A DNA stretch of 42,895 nucleotides from an uncultured Bacteroidaceae bacterium (GTDB taxonomy: Bacteria; Bacteroidota; Bacteroidia; Bacteroidales; Bacteroidaceae), in contig CAJOLC010000032.1 in assembly GCA_905235305.1 (NCBI GenBank), forward strand, positions 1 through 42,895. The letters run 5' to 3'. The position numbers were made by a program, and so were the translations under genes. The notes beneath the pieces are model-generated. The model searched no databases and was not told where the DNA came from. It worked only from the letters and a program-made list of their open reading frames with translations. The first letter of the stretch is position 1. Each line of letters begins with the position of its first letter. This document shows, one piece after another, positions 18,917 through 28,193 of this stretch.

Positions 18917-19522
18917 TTAAACACTATATTTACTGTTAATAAAACATTCATTGTCCCAAGGCAGGAAGCACGCACGCGTGACGTCCTTCGTAGCGGGGTC
19001 GGTATTGATGCCGTAGTTGAAGGCAAGGTGATTGCGCATCTCGTACCATTGGTCGCGGAAATACATGCCCTCCATAGCCTCGGGCAAACGCACCACCCAC
19101 TTCACGCCATTCCCCGACGGCGAAACGAAACACAACTCCGTCTCAACATACCTGTCCGCGCTCAACGCACGTTGTACGGCACGCGCCTCTTCCATCGAAT
19201 CCAAGCCATCGATGTCGAGGCAGATGAAGGGCGTACGTTCCACCAAGCAATTTATCCTGCGATAGTTGAAGATACCCGAAAACGTGGCATACTCGAAGTT
19301 ACGCACCTTGAAGTTGTCCCTTTGCCCTTTCGTAGCCGTAGGTATCATCGCCCGCAGTTCCTCCGTCGGCTTACGCGCGCGTTCCGATATTATATACTTA
19401 TAGACCCACTCGATGGTCTGTGTCTGCTGTGACCGCTGTTGCGGACTAGCCTCCTGCTTCTCCTCGTTCCACCATCCGCAGGAAAAGATACTGAAACGCT
19501 CATTTACATTCATTTTTTCCAT
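18917..19522 (-). CDS. VirE N-terminal-type primase-like protein (BT4734/BF3469 family)
   Basis: 201-residue protein matching the VirE_N domain, related to archaeo-eukaryotic primase catalytic domains. Visible signatures are ATFSGIFNYRR, the acidic metal-site strand FICLDIDGLD, and CFVSPSGNGVKWVVRL, where the glycine-rich turn and lysine are characteristic. The domain nearly fills the protein. It is the first gene of the pair with the VirE ATPase (24 nt apart). Whether this cassette still primes replication is unknown. Confidence 0.85.
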   Translation of the reverse strand: MEKMNVNERFSIFSCGWWNEEKQEASPQQRSQQTQTIEWVYKYIISERARKPTEELRAMIPTATKGQRDNFKVRNFEYATFSGIFNYRRINCLVERTPFICLDIDGLDSMEEARAVQRALSADRYVETELCFVSPSGNGVKWVVRLPEAMEGMYFRDQWYEMRNHLAFNYGINTDPATKDVTRACFLPWDNECFINSKYSV

Positions 19523-19666
19523 AATTTTATCGAACTTTTAAAGTTTTAACGGTGCAAAGGAAAGCATTTGTTCGCAAACATCAAAGCTGTACTTCATTAA
19601 GTCCATGTTACGATTTTTAACCACCTATGAAACAACAAGTTATCTGCGAAATTTAGGGACACTAAA

Positions 19667-19735
19667 ATATTTTTTTCGACTTCTTCCTTCATAACCAAAT
19701 AATAATAAGATAGTTATGAAGATATTTTTTTCCGA
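19667..19735. repeat. Inverted repeat flanked by direct repeats, origin-like
   Basis: CTTCATAAC (19687-19695) and GTTATGAAG (19713-19721) form a perfect 9-bp inverted repeat with a 17-base A/T-rich centre. ATATTTTTTTCGA (19667-19679) and ATATTTTTTTCCGA (19722-19735) flank it as direct repeats. The surrounding DNA is very AT-rich. Confidence 0.6.
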
Positions 19736-19911
19736 TTTTTCCATTATTTCCAAGTATTATTGCACAAAGGTAGGCTGTTTGTGCAATAAAATTCCCACAA
19801 ATAAAGCGAAACCAACAAATCCGACCCCTTAGTAGGTCGTTCTGAAGCGGTGATTGTCGTATCTGTTTGACGCCCTCGTTCGACATTAAAAAGGGAAACA
19901 ATTCTCTTTCA

Positions 19912-19943
19912 TTTTGTATTGTTCTCGCCTATTCGTAACCTTG
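19912..19943 (+). promoter_or_regulatory. Upstream promoter (P1) of metA operon
   Basis: TTTTG, about 19-20 nt spacing, TAACCTTG. It matches the downstream promoter at 19987-20018 at about 26 of 32 positions, sharing CTATTCGTAAC/CTTATTCGTAAC. The -7 is one base off consensus (CTTG for TTTG). Confidence 0.5.
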
Positions 19944-19945
19944 AC

Positions 19946-19957
19946 CTTCGGCCGAAG
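19946..19957. promoter_or_regulatory. 12-bp perfect palindrome between two metA promoters
   Basis: CTTCGGCCGAAG lies directly after the P1 -7 element, where a transcription start would fall. Position suggests an operator, but no regulator can be named. Confidence 0.35.
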
Positions 19958-19986
19958 CTACTTTCGTTCTGAAATACTCAAATAAA

Positions 19987-20018
19987 TTTGGTATTTCGCT
20001 CGCTTATTCGTAACTTTG
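19987..20018 (+). promoter_or_regulatory. Main promoter (P2) of metA operon
   Basis: TTTG, exactly 20 nt, TAACTTTG: full match to the Bacteroidetes consensus, ending 19 nt before the metA start. The leader would be very short. Confidence 0.8.
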
Positions 20019-20037
20019 CACGCGAAAATACACTTCT

Positions 20038-20955
20038 ATGCCACTTAGACTACCTGACAGCCTGCCCGCAATCGAGTTCCTCAGGAAAGAGAACATCTTC
20101 GTGCTGGGCAACAAGAGGGCGAACGCGCAGGACATACGACCGCTGCGAATCGCCATCCTCAACCTCATGCCCCTGAAAATCACGACCGAGACGGACCTCA
20201 TCCGACTCCTCTCGAACAGTCCCCTGCAGCTCGAAATACACCTGATGAAGGTCAAGGCACACACAAGCAAGAACACGCCAATTGAACACATGCAGACCTT
20301 CTACCGCGACTTCGAGGAAATGCGGCACGAGAAGTTCGACGGCTTCATCATTACAGGAGCCCCCGTGGAACACCTCGACTTCGAACAGGTCACCTATTGG
20401 GACGAGCTCTGCGACATCTTCACATGGGCACGCACACACGTCACCTCTACCCTCTATATCTGTTGGGCAGCACAGGCGGGGCTCTATTACCACTACGGCA
20501 TACCCAAGTACCCTCTGCCGGAAAAGATGTTCGGCATCTTCCCACAAGTACCGCTCGTACCGCGTCTGCCCATCTTCCGTGGCTTCGACGACATATTCTA
20601 CATGCCCCACAGCCGACACACGGAAATCCGCAAGGAGGACATTCTGAAGGTGCCCGAACTAACGCTTATCGCCGAAAGCCCCATCAGCGGAGTGACGATG
20701 GTGATGGCACGCAACGGGCGGGAAATCTTCATCACCGGACACTCTGAATATTCGCCCATGACGCTCGACAATGAATACAAGCGTGATCTTGGGAAAGGCC
20801 TGCCCATCCAAAAGCCACGGAACTACTACCGGGACGACGACCCGCAGAAAGAGCCGCTCGTCACCTGGCGAGCCCACGGAAACCTCCTCTTCCAGAACTG
20901 GCTAAACTACTATGTTTATCAGGAGACGCCATACGACATCAACGAAATCAAATAA
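20038..20955 (+). CDS. metA: Homoserine O-acyltransferase, predicted acetyl-CoA type
   Basis: 305-residue MetA-family enzyme that activates homoserine for methionine synthesis in the cytoplasm. Catalytic Cys142 (ICWAAQAG), His235 and Glu237 (GHSEYSP) sit at exactly the E. coli MetA positions. The residue deciding acyl donor, 111, is Glu ([10 protein letters not shown]); family work on MetA links Glu111 to acetyl-CoA and Gly111 to succinyl-CoA, so this enzyme is probably a homoserine O-acetyltransferase despite the usual succinyltransferase label. It is followed 18 nt later by a U32 peptidase gene and has two promoters. Confidence 0.94.
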   Translation: MPLRLPDSLPAIEFLRKENIFVLGNKRANAQDIRPLRIAILNLMPLKITTETDLIRLLSNSPLQLEIHLMKVKAHTSKNTPIEHMQTFYRDFEEMRHEKFDGFIITGAPVEHLDFEQVTYWDELCDIFTWARTHVTSTLYICWAAQAGLYYHYGIPKYPLPEKMFGIFPQVPLVPRLPIFRGFDDIFYMPHSRHTEIRKEDILKVPELTLIAESPISGVTMVMARNGREIFITGHSEYSPMTLDNEYKRDLGKGLPIQKPRNYYRDDDPQKEPLVTWRAHGNLLFQNWLNYYVYQETPYDINEIK

Positions 20956-20973
20956 GAGACTCACCTGAGTGAA

Positions 20974-22785
20974 ATGGCAGCGGAACAAGTGGAGAGCAAG
21001 CGAGAGAGGCAAGAAAGCGGGCATCCTATCGAGCTCCTTTCCCCTGCCCGTAACCTGGAATGCGGAATCGCAGCCATAGATCATGGAGCAGATGCCGTCT
21101 ACATCGGGGCACCTCGTTTCGGGGCAAGGGCTGCCGCAGGCAATTCCATCGAGGACATTCAGAAGTTATGTGACTACGCACGACCTTTCGGAGTAAAGAT
21201 TTACGCCACACTCAACACCCTACTCCACGAAGATGAACGCGAACAGGCTCGACTCCTTTCATGGGATCTCTATCGTGCCGGTGTGGATGCCATCATCATC
21301 CAAGACCCATGTCTTTTCGGGATGGAACTTCCCCCGATTCCTCTCCATGCGAGCACACAAATGGACAATCGGACGGAGGAAGACGTCGTCAGGCTTAACA
21401 AGCTTGGACTCAAGCAAATCGTTCTTGCGCGTGAACTTTCACTTGAACAGATAAAAGCCATCCACAACGCTGTCCCTGAAGCCTGTCTTGAAGCCTTCGT
21501 ACACGGAGCTCTCTGCATATCCTACAGTGGCAGGTGCTATGCCTCGGAATACTGCTTTGGCCGTTCTGCCAACAGAGGCGAGTGTGCTCAGTTCTGCCGA
21601 CTGCCCTTCTCGCTTGAGGACACTGAAGGAAACGTACTCGTCAAGGACAAATACCTGCTCTCCCTTAAAGACATGAACCGACAGGCTCACCTCGAGGAAC
21701 TGATGGACGCAGGTGTCCGGAGCTTCAAAATCGAGGGAAGGCTAAAGGACATTGCCTACGTGAAGAACGTCACTGCAGCATATCGTCAGGCCATCGACGC
21801 CATCCTGAAACGACGTCCTGACTACAAACGTTCCTCTTTTGGCACAAGTACATACACCTTCCAACCGGACCTCTCCAGAAGTTTCTCGCGAGGAAGCACG
21901 GATTATTTCCTCTTCGGCCGAACAAACGACATGGCAGATCCCGACACGCCCAAAAGCAGAGGACGCATGGTGGGACACGTGAAAGAGGTCAGGAGAGACT
22001 GCATAACCGTCAGCTCCACAGAGGTCTTCAGCAATGGAGACGGACTTTGCTACTTCGACGATGACGGCAAATTACAAGGCTTCCGAGTGAACAGGGCAGA
22101 AGGCAACAAACTATATTACAACTCACCTCTCGTTAAATCTGACTTCAGAATAAGGAAGGGCGACCGTCTCTGGAGGAGTTACGACAAGCAATGGGAAGAC
22201 CTCATGAGTGGCAAGACTGCCGAGAGACGAATCGCCGCCTGCTTTCTGCTTGAAGAAACAGAACAGGGATTCCGCCTGACTTTTACCTCGGAAGACGGCA
22301 CCGACATCAGTAAAGAATTCGCAGCAGAGCAACAACCAGCACGCACAGACCAGACGACTTCCATAAAAGAAGTGCTCAGCAAGTTGGGCGACACACCATA
22401 CGTATGCAAGGATGTCGAGATTCGCTTCTCACAACCTTGGTTCATTCCAAGAAGCACGTTGACAGAATGGAGAAGAAGTCTCATTGAAGAACTGAGCCTG
22501 AGACACAAGAGCCCATGCGTCCCCAAGGATAATCCCACGCCTCGCGATTTCACCACCCTTCAATCTTCAGCCGTCACCCCCCGACAGCCCCTCATGACAT
22601 GCCGTTTCTGTCTTCGTCATGCCTGGGGACAGTGCAAAAAAGAGCATAAGAAGACTGACACCGGTAATGGGCGATGGCGTGACCCTCTCTTTCTCGTACT
22701 GAGTGATGGGCGCCGATTCCGTCTTGAGTTTGACTGCAATAAGTGTGAAATGAAACTTCATGCCACAGACAGACATAATATATAA
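20974..22785 (+). CDS. U32 family peptidase / RNA hydroxylase-like protein
   Basis: 603-residue protein. The N-terminal TIM-barrel-like part begins ELLSPARNLECGIAAIDHGADAVYIG, and the U32 signature EAFVHGALCISYSGRCYASEY is followed by further cysteines (GECAQFC), which in characterised relatives (TrhP, RlhA) hold an iron-sulfur cluster. E. coli relatives hydroxylate tRNA uridine or 23S rRNA cytidine, so RNA modification is more likely than proteolysis. The C-terminus has a second cysteine group (MTCRFCLRHAWGQC and DCNKC). It is co-transcribed with metA and overlaps the next gene. Confidence 0.87.
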   Translation: MAAEQVESKRERQESGHPIELLSPARNLECGIAAIDHGADAVYIGAPRFGARAAAGNSIEDIQKLCDYARPFGVKIYATLNTLLHEDEREQARLLSWDLYRAGVDAIIIQDPCLFGMELPPIPLHASTQMDNRTEEDVVRLNKLGLKQIVLARELSLEQIKAIHNAVPEACLEAFVHGALCISYSGRCYASEYCFGRSANRGECAQFCRLPFSLEDTEGNVLVKDKYLLSLKDMNRQAHLEELMDAGVRSFKIEGRLKDIAYVKNVTAAYRQAIDAILKRRPDYKRSSFGTSTYTFQPDLSRSFSRGSTDYFLFGRTNDMADPDTPKSRGRMVGHVKEVRRDCITVSSTEVFSNGDGLCYFDDDGKLQGFRVNRAEGNKLYYNSPLVKSDFRIRKGDRLWRSYDKQWEDLMSGKTAERRIAACFLLEETEQGFRLTFTSEDGTDISKEFAAEQQPARTDQTTSIKEVLSKLGDTPYVCKDVEIRFSQPWFIPRSTLTEWRRSLIEELSLRHKSPCVPKDNPTPRDFTTLQSSAVTPRQPLMTCRFCLRHAWGQCKKEHKKTDTGNGRWRDPLFLVLSDGRRFRLEFDCNKCEMKLHATDRHNI

Positions 22786-23786
22786 TGTGTAAACTGAACA
22801 ATCAAAAATCCTCCTTTTGGACCGTTTGCATCCTCGCAAAGGTAGGCAAGTCTTCACTAGCCACATGGGGATTTTTGTTGGGAGCCATCCTTCTCTTCTC
22901 TTCTTGCTATTATCAGGAAGAGGAGACAACGCTTTATGAGGTAGGAGACAACTTCGTGCTTTCTGCCGACAGCCTCCAATTGCAGACCAGCCAACCCCTA
23001 CATAATCTTCCCATAGATACTGCTTGCGAACAGCTGAACGTCTACGACAAAGACCAGATTGTCGTGGCCGAGACACTCGTCATCCCGGAAGACTCCATAG
23101 ATAGTGTTTGGGTGAAGCTTGCTAGAGATCAGTTCACTATGGGTTGGGTACATCAACACGACTTCATAGAAAGCGTGGTGCCCGACGACCCAATTTCGCA
23201 GTTCATACACCTCTTCAGCATACGCCATTTGGGACTTTTCGCCATACTTTTCGCCATTTCGTTGGCAACTTTACTTTATCAGGTGTTTAGTCGAAAAAGA
23301 CCTCACGTCTTCTTCTTTCGCGATATTCCCTCGCCCTACCCCACTTATTTGCTCATTACACTTGCCGCCTCTGCCCTTTTGTACGCAGGCATCCAGCACT
23401 ATGTGCCCGAAACGTGGGTACTTTATTATTACCATCCCACGCTCAACCCCTTTGAACTTCCACTCATTCTGAGCCTCTTCCTGTGCTCTGTATGGGTGCT
23501 CTTAGTGCTCACGTTAGCAACGATTGAAGAGGTTTATCACCTGCTCCATGCAGGAGAAGCACTGCTCTATCTGCTTTCCTTGCTTGGATGTTGCATACTT
23601 TGTTACTTGCTCTTCACATTAGCTGCTCTGAGTCCAGGCATCAGCTACATTCTCTTTGCACTCTTTATTCTTGTCTTGCATACGCGCTATTTTCGCAATT
23701 TCAGGCCACATTTCTTGTGTGGTTCCTGCGGAAAAAGGCTCAAAAAATTGGGTAAATGCCCTTATTGCGGAGCAGAGAACAAATAA
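22785..23786 (+). CDS. Membrane protein with C-terminal zinc ribbon
   Basis: 333-residue protein of unknown function. An N-terminal hydrophobic segment ends in LLFSSC, a possible lipobox. A periplasmic part with an SH3-like feel (QFTMGWVHQHDFIES) comes next, then about five membrane helices, and a C-terminal zinc ribbon CGSCGKRLKKLGKCPYCGAENK-type ending with four cysteines in two CxxC pairs. The start codon overlaps the U32 stop as TAATG, implying translational coupling and a shared task. If the lipobox were used, the topology of the remaining helices would be unusual; an uncleaved signal anchor is the alternative. Confidence 0.7.
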   Translation: MCKLNNQKSSFWTVCILAKVGKSSLATWGFLLGAILLFSSCYYQEEETTLYEVGDNFVLSADSLQLQTSQPLHNLPIDTACEQLNVYDKDQIVVAETLVIPEDSIDSVWVKLARDQFTMGWVHQHDFIESVVPDDPISQFIHLFSIRHLGLFAILFAISLATLLYQVFSRKRPHVFFFRDIPSPYPTYLLITLAASALLYAGIQHYVPETWVLYYYHPTLNPFELPLILSLFLCSVWVLLVLTLATIEEVYHLLHAGEALLYLLSLLGCCILCYLLFTLAALSPGISYILFALFILVLHTRYFRNFRPHFLCGSCGKRLKKLGKCPYCGAENK

Positions 23787-23822
23787 ATCTGCTCATTCTC
23801 TTTACTTTTTATTAAAAAAATG

Positions 23823-23830
23823 TATCTTTG
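23823..23830 (+). promoter_or_regulatory. -7 promoter element of the GH76 gene
   Basis: TATCTTTG, a perfect TAnnTTTG, 18 nt before the start codon; the -33 is only TTTA at a slightly short distance. The leader would be about a dozen nucleotides. Confidence 0.6.
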
Positions 23831-23848
23831 CGGAAAATTCCCTTCATT

Positions 23849-26800
23849 ATGAAAAACTTTAGAACCATACTCGCCTTTACACTGATTGCAACCTCTGTCT
23901 GTGCTCAAGCCATAGAATCAGGGCAAACAGTTCGACTCGTCAAGAATGGCCGGTCGGTATTTGTGGAAAACTCATCTCTCGATGAAAACAAGAACGCAGT
24001 TCTCTGGACAGAGACCAACGTCAATGCACAACGTTGGACACTCAATGCCAAGACAAACGACACGTACTTGCTTAGCAACGACTACACAGATTTCTATCTG
24101 GCAGGCATTTCATCCGGCACATCAGGCAACGTGGGACAGGTAAACAGGTCTGCTGCCAACTCACGAGGTTCATGGGAATTTGTCCCCGTCGAAGGTACGA
24201 CAGATCAATACATCATCTATCAGGGTACAACAAGGAAGTATGCTCTCGCCGCTCCTGCTGACTCCTTGATAAAGGACGGCAGTCAGCTCACAATCATCAA
24301 CACTGCCGCCTCTAATCTTGACTCCACCCGCATCATCTGGACAGTGGAAGAGGTTGAGCCAATGGCGAAAGAGTTCACAAAGGACAAGCGCGACGACATG
24401 ATGGAGAAGTGGAAAGCACGTGCCTACAGACAGGCAAGCACAGGCTGGGTCATTGGCAACGGCGGCTGGTGGGGCGATGCGGAGATGTTCGAAATCGTGC
24501 TCGACGCACTTGAGACAACTGGCGACCAGCAGTATGCCACGATGTTCGACAACCTCTATACGAACTTCATCGCACGCAACAAGGACACATGGTACCAGAA
24601 GGGCGTAAGTGGATATAACGAATACAACGACGACATAGCATGGATGTGCATTGCCTGCGTCAGGGCATACCTGCTCACAGGACAGACGAAGTATCGCACG
24701 ACAGCCAAGAAGAACTTCGACGGCATGTTCAAACGTGCCGACTGCTACGGCAACGATTTGCTTCAATGGAAACACAACAGCGGCCAGGGCACAAACTCGT
24801 GCATCAACGGGCCTGCTGCCGTAGGTGCCTGCTACCTTGCCATTGCACAAGCAGACGAATATGAGAAGGCTCGCAAGACCTATATGGCCGAAAGAGGTGC
24901 CCTCTACGAGATGTCAAACGGCAAGCCCACGGGCAAAGTTTGGGACAGTCTCAATCAGGAAACAGGTTCCTACAACTACTGGGCATCCACTTACAACCAG
25001 GGTACTTGCCTCGGAGCTGCCATATTGCTGTACAATCATTACGGAGACAAAATGTTCAAGGACGACGCAGATGCCATCATTAACTGGACAGAGAAGAACA
25101 TGGTCAACTCGAAAGGCATCATCAATTCCTGCCAGACTGTGAGCGGCGACCTCTGCGGCTTCAAGGGCATCCTGCTACGCTACATCAGGCTGTATGCCGA
25201 AAGCTTCAATGCAACGTCCCATTACGACTGGCTCGCAAAGAATGCCCTCCATGCCTGGAACAACCGCAACTCTGCCGGAATCACATCCTCTGCGTGGCTC
25301 ACCAAAGCGGAGGAAGACTTCAAGCACCTCGAAGGCGGCGAGTACAAGAACTTCGGGCACGACGGCAACATGACTTGCGTCTCGGCTGCCTTCAACTGCC
25401 ACCTCGGATATGTGGAGCAACATGATGCCTATGCCAAGAACGAGGCCGAAGACTTCAACTTCGTTCGCAACGCTCCTGTCACCTACAGCGACAATGAAGA
25501 CGAAGACAACGGCGGCAAGGTCGGTCCCATGAGGAGCAGTAACTACATCGGATATCGACGAGTTGACTTCGGCAATAAACCCGCATCGCATATCGTACTG
25601 CGCACCAACATGACGCTAAAGTCCAATTCCATTAAGGTCTTTCTCGACCAGCCAAACACAAGGAATGGCATCCAGCTTTGCGAAATTGATGGAAATGAAC
25701 TTTCTGACATCAAGGTATGGCTTACCATCGAAAAGATGATTAACCAACCTGTCACAGGTGTACACGACATATACTTCGTTTCTTCTGGCACCGGAGTCAA
25801 CATCAACTGGTGGCAGTTCGAGAGTCTCAACCCTGTATATCCAGACCTTACAAATGGCAGCGGAACAATTACCCAATCCTTCGCTTCGGATAATGCCTAT
25901 GCGCTTATCGACGGTGACCTCACGACTTCGTACAATGCACCAATAGATGGTAGTAATGATACGTGGATTCAATACACAAGTCCTTCGCCCATGCATCTCA
26001 ATGGCTATCAGCTCTTCTCGGGAAGCGACAGTGAAGGCGACCCGAAAGGATGGACTCTGCAAGCTTCAAATGATGGCATTAATTGGGAGACGCTCCATGA
26101 AGCACCAGACACATCATTTGTTGTTCGGGCAGAACGATACTATGCAGAACTACAAACCGAGAAAGAATACACTCATTTCCGTTTGCTTTTCCAATTAAAA
26201 GAAAACCAGTCGCTGCTTTCAATCAGCGAATGGCAATTGCTCGGCAGATGCATCGATGAAGATGACCTGACTACCGACGGAGGAACAATAAACGAGGGGA
26301 ACGAAGCCCTTATCGACCATGTGGGGACAACAGTCGTCACGGCTCCCATCACAGCCATTTATCATCCTAATGGCAATTACACTCTTACAGCTTACAGTAT
26401 AATCGCAGATGCTGCTTCTGAGGCTCCCGTCTCTTGGAAACTTGAAGGCTCTGCCAATGGAACGACTTGGAAACTGATTGACCAACAGACCGATGCCGTA
26501 TTCCCTTACGACAACTGCACCAATGTCTATCGAATCAATCCTGAGACTTCATACCTCCACTATCGCCTGACGATTACTGAAGAGGGGACTAAGATTTCGG
26601 GATGGCAACTCTTTGGTGAGTTCGACTATGGTACGTACTATGCTGACATTACAAAGATAGCAACAATCACCGCAAGCGATGGCAGTGACGCCGGGGCACT
26701 CATCGACAAGGACGGGAAAACATTTGCTACCATAACAGGAGAAATACCATATTGGGATTTGACTGTTCCCATTCCAACCAGAGCACTTGGTTTCTCGTTT

Positions 26801-28183
26801 GTTTGTGCCGATGATGCAGAACTCGACCCTCGAAATGTAGAACTCTACGGCATAGAAGATGATGGCACAGAAACCTCGCTCTCAAGTAAAACACCGACAT
26901 TCCCAGTTCGAGGCTCTCGACTTACCTTCACCACTTCCAGCACCAAGGTCTTCAAGCAATTCCGACTTCAAGTAACGGGAGACAATGCATCTGTTCGCCT
27001 TGCCGACTTCGAACTCTATGGAGTCGCAATCGCAGAGAAGAATGCTCCACTACTTCTTACGCCGACAGATGTTAGCGCAACGGCAGCAGGACTTTCCAAC
27101 ACAGAACAAATCACCAGCATCTATGATGGCAGTCGCTCAACTAACTACCGAGCCAATTACACAGAGCCAATAAGCATCACATATAGCTATGCGACACCTG
27201 TTAGAGTCAACACTTACAGTATTACCGCAAGCAAGAATGAAGCGACGCGTGACCCAGCGTCATGGACACTTGAAGGTAGCAACGATGGTGAAACCTGGAC
27301 ATTGGTCGACCAGCAAGCTGAACAGAAATTCTCCAATCGATATACTACACAGTTCTACTTCCCCGAGACGGATGACGCCTTCAGTATCTATCGTCTTACA
27401 ATTACAAGTGTGAACGGAGGGAATCAATTGCAGATTGGAGAACTGCAGCTGCTTGACATCGAAGCCTACATGGCAATCACTGACGAGACTGAATCCCTCA
27501 GCATCGACGAAGTAAGTGAGAACTATACCGTGGACTTCACGCACGACTTCAACGGACAATGGGAAGCCATCTACCTGCCCTTCTCACTCGATTATAACGT
27601 CGTCCAGAAGGACTTCGACTTGGCTGAAATAGACTGCATCTACCAGAACGACAATGACAACGACGGCGTGGCCGACATCACAGCGCTGAGCATCGCTGAC
27701 TTTACGGGAGAGCCGACGGAGCCCAACACGCCCTACCTCATCCGTGCAAAGCAAGCCGGAGTGCAAACCATCCGTCTGAGGAACACCAGCCTCTATCCCA
27801 CCGTCATCAACAGCATCGATTGCTCGACCACAAGGACAAGCTACGAATTCATAGGCTGGTACAACACGCAAGACGAGCCGACAGGACTAAGTGAATACTA
27901 TGTCGTGAAGGACGGAGCACTGGTGAAGGGCGAGTCTGAACTTGCTCCCTGCCGATGGTACATGAAAGCCACGGCAAAGGAAGGTGAACTTAACTTGCCT
28001 GAGCAGATCATCATCATGACCAAGGAGGACATCATAACGGGCATACCATCCATCGAAGGGGAGGCCGAGACGACCGACATCTACAAGCAAGGCTCGACGA
28101 TAGTCAACATCGCCGGCCAACGCCTTGGCAAACCACAAAAGGGCATAAACATCACAAACGGCAAAAAGATATTGATAAAATAA
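23849..28183 (+). CDS. Secreted multidomain GH76 alpha-1,6-mannanase-like enzyme
   Basis: 1444-residue exported enzyme predicted to cut alpha-mannan of yeast-type or related glycans. ATG 23849 is preferred to an in-frame TTG 21 nt upstream, because it begins the signal peptide (MKNFRTILAFTLIATSVCAQ) and the TTG lies in the promoter. Order of parts: a ricin/AbfB-like N-terminal domain (to about 165), GH76 catalytic domain (about 170-520) with the Asp-Asp pair 261-262 in YNDDIAWM, a CBM6-like domain (531-660) starting EAEDFNFV, four discoidin-like units (near 661, 804, 930, 1063), then a C-terminal region ending NIAGQRLGKPQKGINI, as in many Prevotella secreted proteins. GH76 family is clear; exact substrate is inferred. 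It is followed 10 nt later by a lipoprotein gene. Confidence 0.85.
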   Translation: MKNFRTILAFTLIATSVCAQAIESGQTVRLVKNGRSVFVENSSLDENKNAVLWTETNVNAQRWTLNAKTNDTYLLSNDYTDFYLAGISSGTSGNVGQVNRSAANSRGSWEFVPVEGTTDQYIIYQGTTRKYALAAPADSLIKDGSQLTIINTAASNLDSTRIIWTVEEVEPMAKEFTKDKRDDMMEKWKARAYRQASTGWVIGNGGWWGDAEMFEIVLDALETTGDQQYATMFDNLYTNFIARNKDTWYQKGVSGYNEYNDDIAWMCIACVRAYLLTGQTKYRTTAKKNFDGMFKRADCYGNDLLQWKHNSGQGTNSCINGPAAVGACYLAIAQADEYEKARKTYMAERGALYEMSNGKPTGKVWDSLNQETGSYNYWASTYNQGTCLGAAILLYNHYGDKMFKDDADAIINWTEKNMVNSKGIINSCQTVSGDLCGFKGILLRYIRLYAESFNATSHYDWLAKNALHAWNNRNSAGITSSAWLTKAEEDFKHLEGGEYKNFGHDGNMTCVSAAFNCHLGYVEQHDAYAKNEAEDFNFVRNAPVTYSDNEDEDNGGKVGPMRSSNYIGYRRVDFGNKPASHIVLRTNMTLKSNSIKVFLDQPNTRNGIQLCEIDGNELSDIKVWLTIEKMINQPVTGVHDIYFVSSGTGVNINWWQFESLNPVYPDLTNGSGTITQSFASDNAYALIDGDLTTSYNAPIDGSNDTWIQYTSPSPMHLNGYQLFSGSDSEGDPKGWTLQASNDGINWETLHEAPDTSFVVRAERYYAELQTEKEYTHFRLLFQLKENQSLLSISEWQLLGRCIDEDDLTTDGGTINEGNEALIDHVGTTVVTAPITAIYHPNGNYTLTAYSIIADAASEAPVSWKLEGSANGTTWKLIDQQTDAVFPYDNCTNVYRINPETSYLHYRLTITEEGTKISGWQLFGEFDYGTYYADITKIATITASDGSDAGALIDKDGKTFATITGEIPYWDLTVPIPTRALGFSFVCADDAELDPRNVELYGIEDDGTETSLSSKTPTFPVRGSRLTFTTSSTKVFKQFRLQVTGDNASVRLADFELYGVAIAEKNAPLLLTPTDVSATAAGLSNTEQITSIYDGSRSTNYRANYTEPISITYSYATPVRVNTYSITASKNEATRDPASWTLEGSNDGETWTLVDQQAEQKFSNRYTTQFYFPETDDAFSIYRLTITSVNGGNQLQIGELQLLDIEAYMAITDETESLSIDEVSENYTVDFTHDFNGQWEAIYLPFSLDYNVVQKDFDLAEIDCIYQNDNDNDGVADITALSIADFTGEPTEPNTPYLIRAKQAGVQTIRLRNTSLYPTVINSIDCSTTRTSYEFIGWYNTQDEPTGLSEYYVVKDGALVKGESELAPCRWYMKATAKEGELNLPEQIIIMTKEDIITGIPSIEGEAETTDIYKQGSTIVNIAGQRLGKPQKGINITNGKKILIK

Positions 28184-28193
28184 AAGACTAACA

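Larger units (their letters stand above)
19523..20037. other. 515-bp AT-rich divergent region between the VirE cassette and metA
   Basis: No gene is supported. It contains a 9-bp inverted repeat flanked by direct repeats at 19667-19735 nearer the primase gene, and two tandem Bacteroidetes-type promoters plus a 12-bp palindrome at 19912-20018 in front of metA. Confidence 0.7.
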
